A stretch of DNA of 64,000 nt from Chryseobacterium sp. G0186 (GTDB taxonomy: Bacteria; Bacteroidota; Bacteroidia; Flavobacteriales; Weeksellaceae): contig NZ_CP033918.1 of NCBI RefSeq assembly GCF_003815675.1, forward strand, positions 2,914,001 through 2,978,000. Reading direction: 5' to 3'. The position numbers were made by a program, and so were the translations under genes. Below the pieces are notes generated by a model that did no database searches, was not told the DNA's origin, and saw only the letters and a list, made by a program, of their open reading frames with translations. Each line of letters begins with the position of its first letter. Within the stretch, counting starts at the first letter, position 1. This document shows, one piece after another, positions 63,262 through 64,000 of the stretch.

Positions 63262-64000
63262 ATGCATAAATTTTTATTGGCCTTAGTTTCATTACTTTTC
63301 ATAGGTTGTAAGAAAGAGGAACCTGTAAAAAAAGAAGAGGTAAAAGTAGTAGAGAAAGGTTGTTTTTCTTCCCATTTCATGGAAAAAATTCTGGATTTGG
63401 AAGAAATGAAAAACCAGGCTAAGTTTCTCGAATCAGAGACCAAAGGAAAAGGTAGGATCGGTTTTCTTGTAGACAGTACAAAAGTAAATAATGGCTGGGA
63501 TTATTCTATTTCTGTTGGATATAATGGTCCGGATCGTTTTGAAACCTATCATATTTTTCAGGCATCAAGTGCTCAGTGTAATACCTTAACCATTTTAGAC
63601 CCTCCGTCCGGAGAATATATTTCTCTTGAGGAGTGGAGAAAAAACAAAGATACTCCTGCCCCAATGGAATCTTTATTAAAAACAGGGCTTTATAGTTTAC
63701 CTATTGAAAGTCTTCCTCAGGTAGATGTAAAGTTTATAGAAACAGATTTTACGGTGGAAGGTTCAGAAAAGTACAGCTGTGGAGAGCCTACATTCCGATA
63801 TTTTCCTTTAGCTCGATATAAGGACGTTGAACTAATTCTTGTTCCGATGGATTGCGGAGATTTTGACTACCGATATTATCTGCTTACTGTACTGAATAAC
63901 AGTATCGTTGGTGAAGCCTATGTAGAAGGTATTTGGTTTGATCCCGGAAAGGATGATAAGAAAGAGGAGTTCAGCAGCTATGAAATCAATAAAGCAGGAG
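63262..64000 (+). CDS. uncharacterised lipoprotein (3' end outside the window)
   Basis: The frame is open from the ATG at 63262 to the window end, 246 codons without a stop. Signal peptide and lipobox LLFIGC (Cys16), a charged linker (KKEEPVKKEEVKVVEK), then a soluble domain with several cysteines and aromatic-rich strands (NNGWDYSISVGYNGPDRF). No family recognised. It has its own -7 box and is divergent from the small leftward transcript. Confidence 0.85.
   Translation, partial: MHKFLLALVSLLFIGCKKEEPVKKEEVKVVEKGCFSSHFMEKILDLEEMKNQAKFLESETKGKGRIGFLVDSTKVNNGWDYSISVGYNGPDRFETYHIFQASSAQCNTLTILDPPSGEYISLEEWRKNKDTPAPMESLLKTGLYSLPIESLPQVDVKFIETDFTVEGSEKYSCGEPTFRYFPLARYKDVELILVPMDCGDFDYRYYLLTVLNNSIVGEAYVEGIWFDPGKDDKKEEFSSYEINKAG

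Overview
The window looks like a chromosomal segment of a low-GC member of Bacteroidota, class Flavobacteriia, most likely Chryseobacterium or a close relative. The grounds are: AT-rich spacers carrying the Bacteroidota -7 box TAnnTTTG; a fused CcoNO cbb3 oxidase subunit; SusC/TonB-type outer-membrane barrels; many 'SC'-type lipoproteins; and a double-glycine leader peptide of a kind I associate with Chryseobacterium. The genus is inferred, not proven. No rRNA, tRNA or CRISPR array is visible.

Layout. (1) 1-4150: two tandem TonB-type outer-membrane beta-barrel proteins, the first cut by the window edge and the second behind a likely ECF-sigma promoter. (2) 4260-11010 (-): a complete thiamin operon thiS-thiC-(thiE/tenI-like)-thiD-thiE-thiG-thiH-thiF under a TPP riboswitch, with a hairpin that hides the thiS start codon. 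(3) 11169-12991 (-): pseudouridine synthase, small membrane protein, panB. (4) 13055-23434: a Crp/Fnr-type regulator divergent from the cbb3 oxidase locus ccoI-ccoS-ccoNO-ccoQ-ccoP-ccoG-ccoH-SafE-like protein-lipoprotein. (5) 23488-35226 (-): serS, a lipoprotein, flippase, glycosyltransferase, FkbM methyltransferase, a two-part Fe-S oxidoreductase, an MCE protein and a PpiD-like chaperone. (6) 35487-42717: lon, AI-2E family transporter, an orphan cysteine-rich GG-leader peptide, DoxX, acyl-CoA dehydrogenase, DUF4349 lipoprotein. (7) 42875-44879: TraB/GumN protein, ECF sigma factor and a membrane partner. (8) 45083-52766: pgi, methyltransferase, folD, queE, a sugar-phosphate transferase, MlaE/MlaF and a beta-barrel. 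(9) 52805-56453: M48 lipoprotein, DUF4251, MeaB GTPase, twin cytochrome c lipoproteins. (10) 56452-59388: an IS1182-type element apparently interrupted by a complete IS3-family element. (11) 59410-62648 (-): rtcB, a nucleotidyltransferase-like gene, prfH and a TPR gene, which reads as an RNA-repair/ribosome-rescue operon. (12) 62649-64000: a 613-bp spacer with a structured repeat resembling Flavo-1 RNA, a promoter-to-terminator small transcript with a possible 25-residue peptide, and the start of a lipoprotein gene.

The most promising parts for something under-described are the rtcB-NTase-prfH-TPR operon, the small transcript next to it, and the orphan GG-leader peptide. The thiamin and cbb3 loci are standard pathways with some notable regulatory detail.
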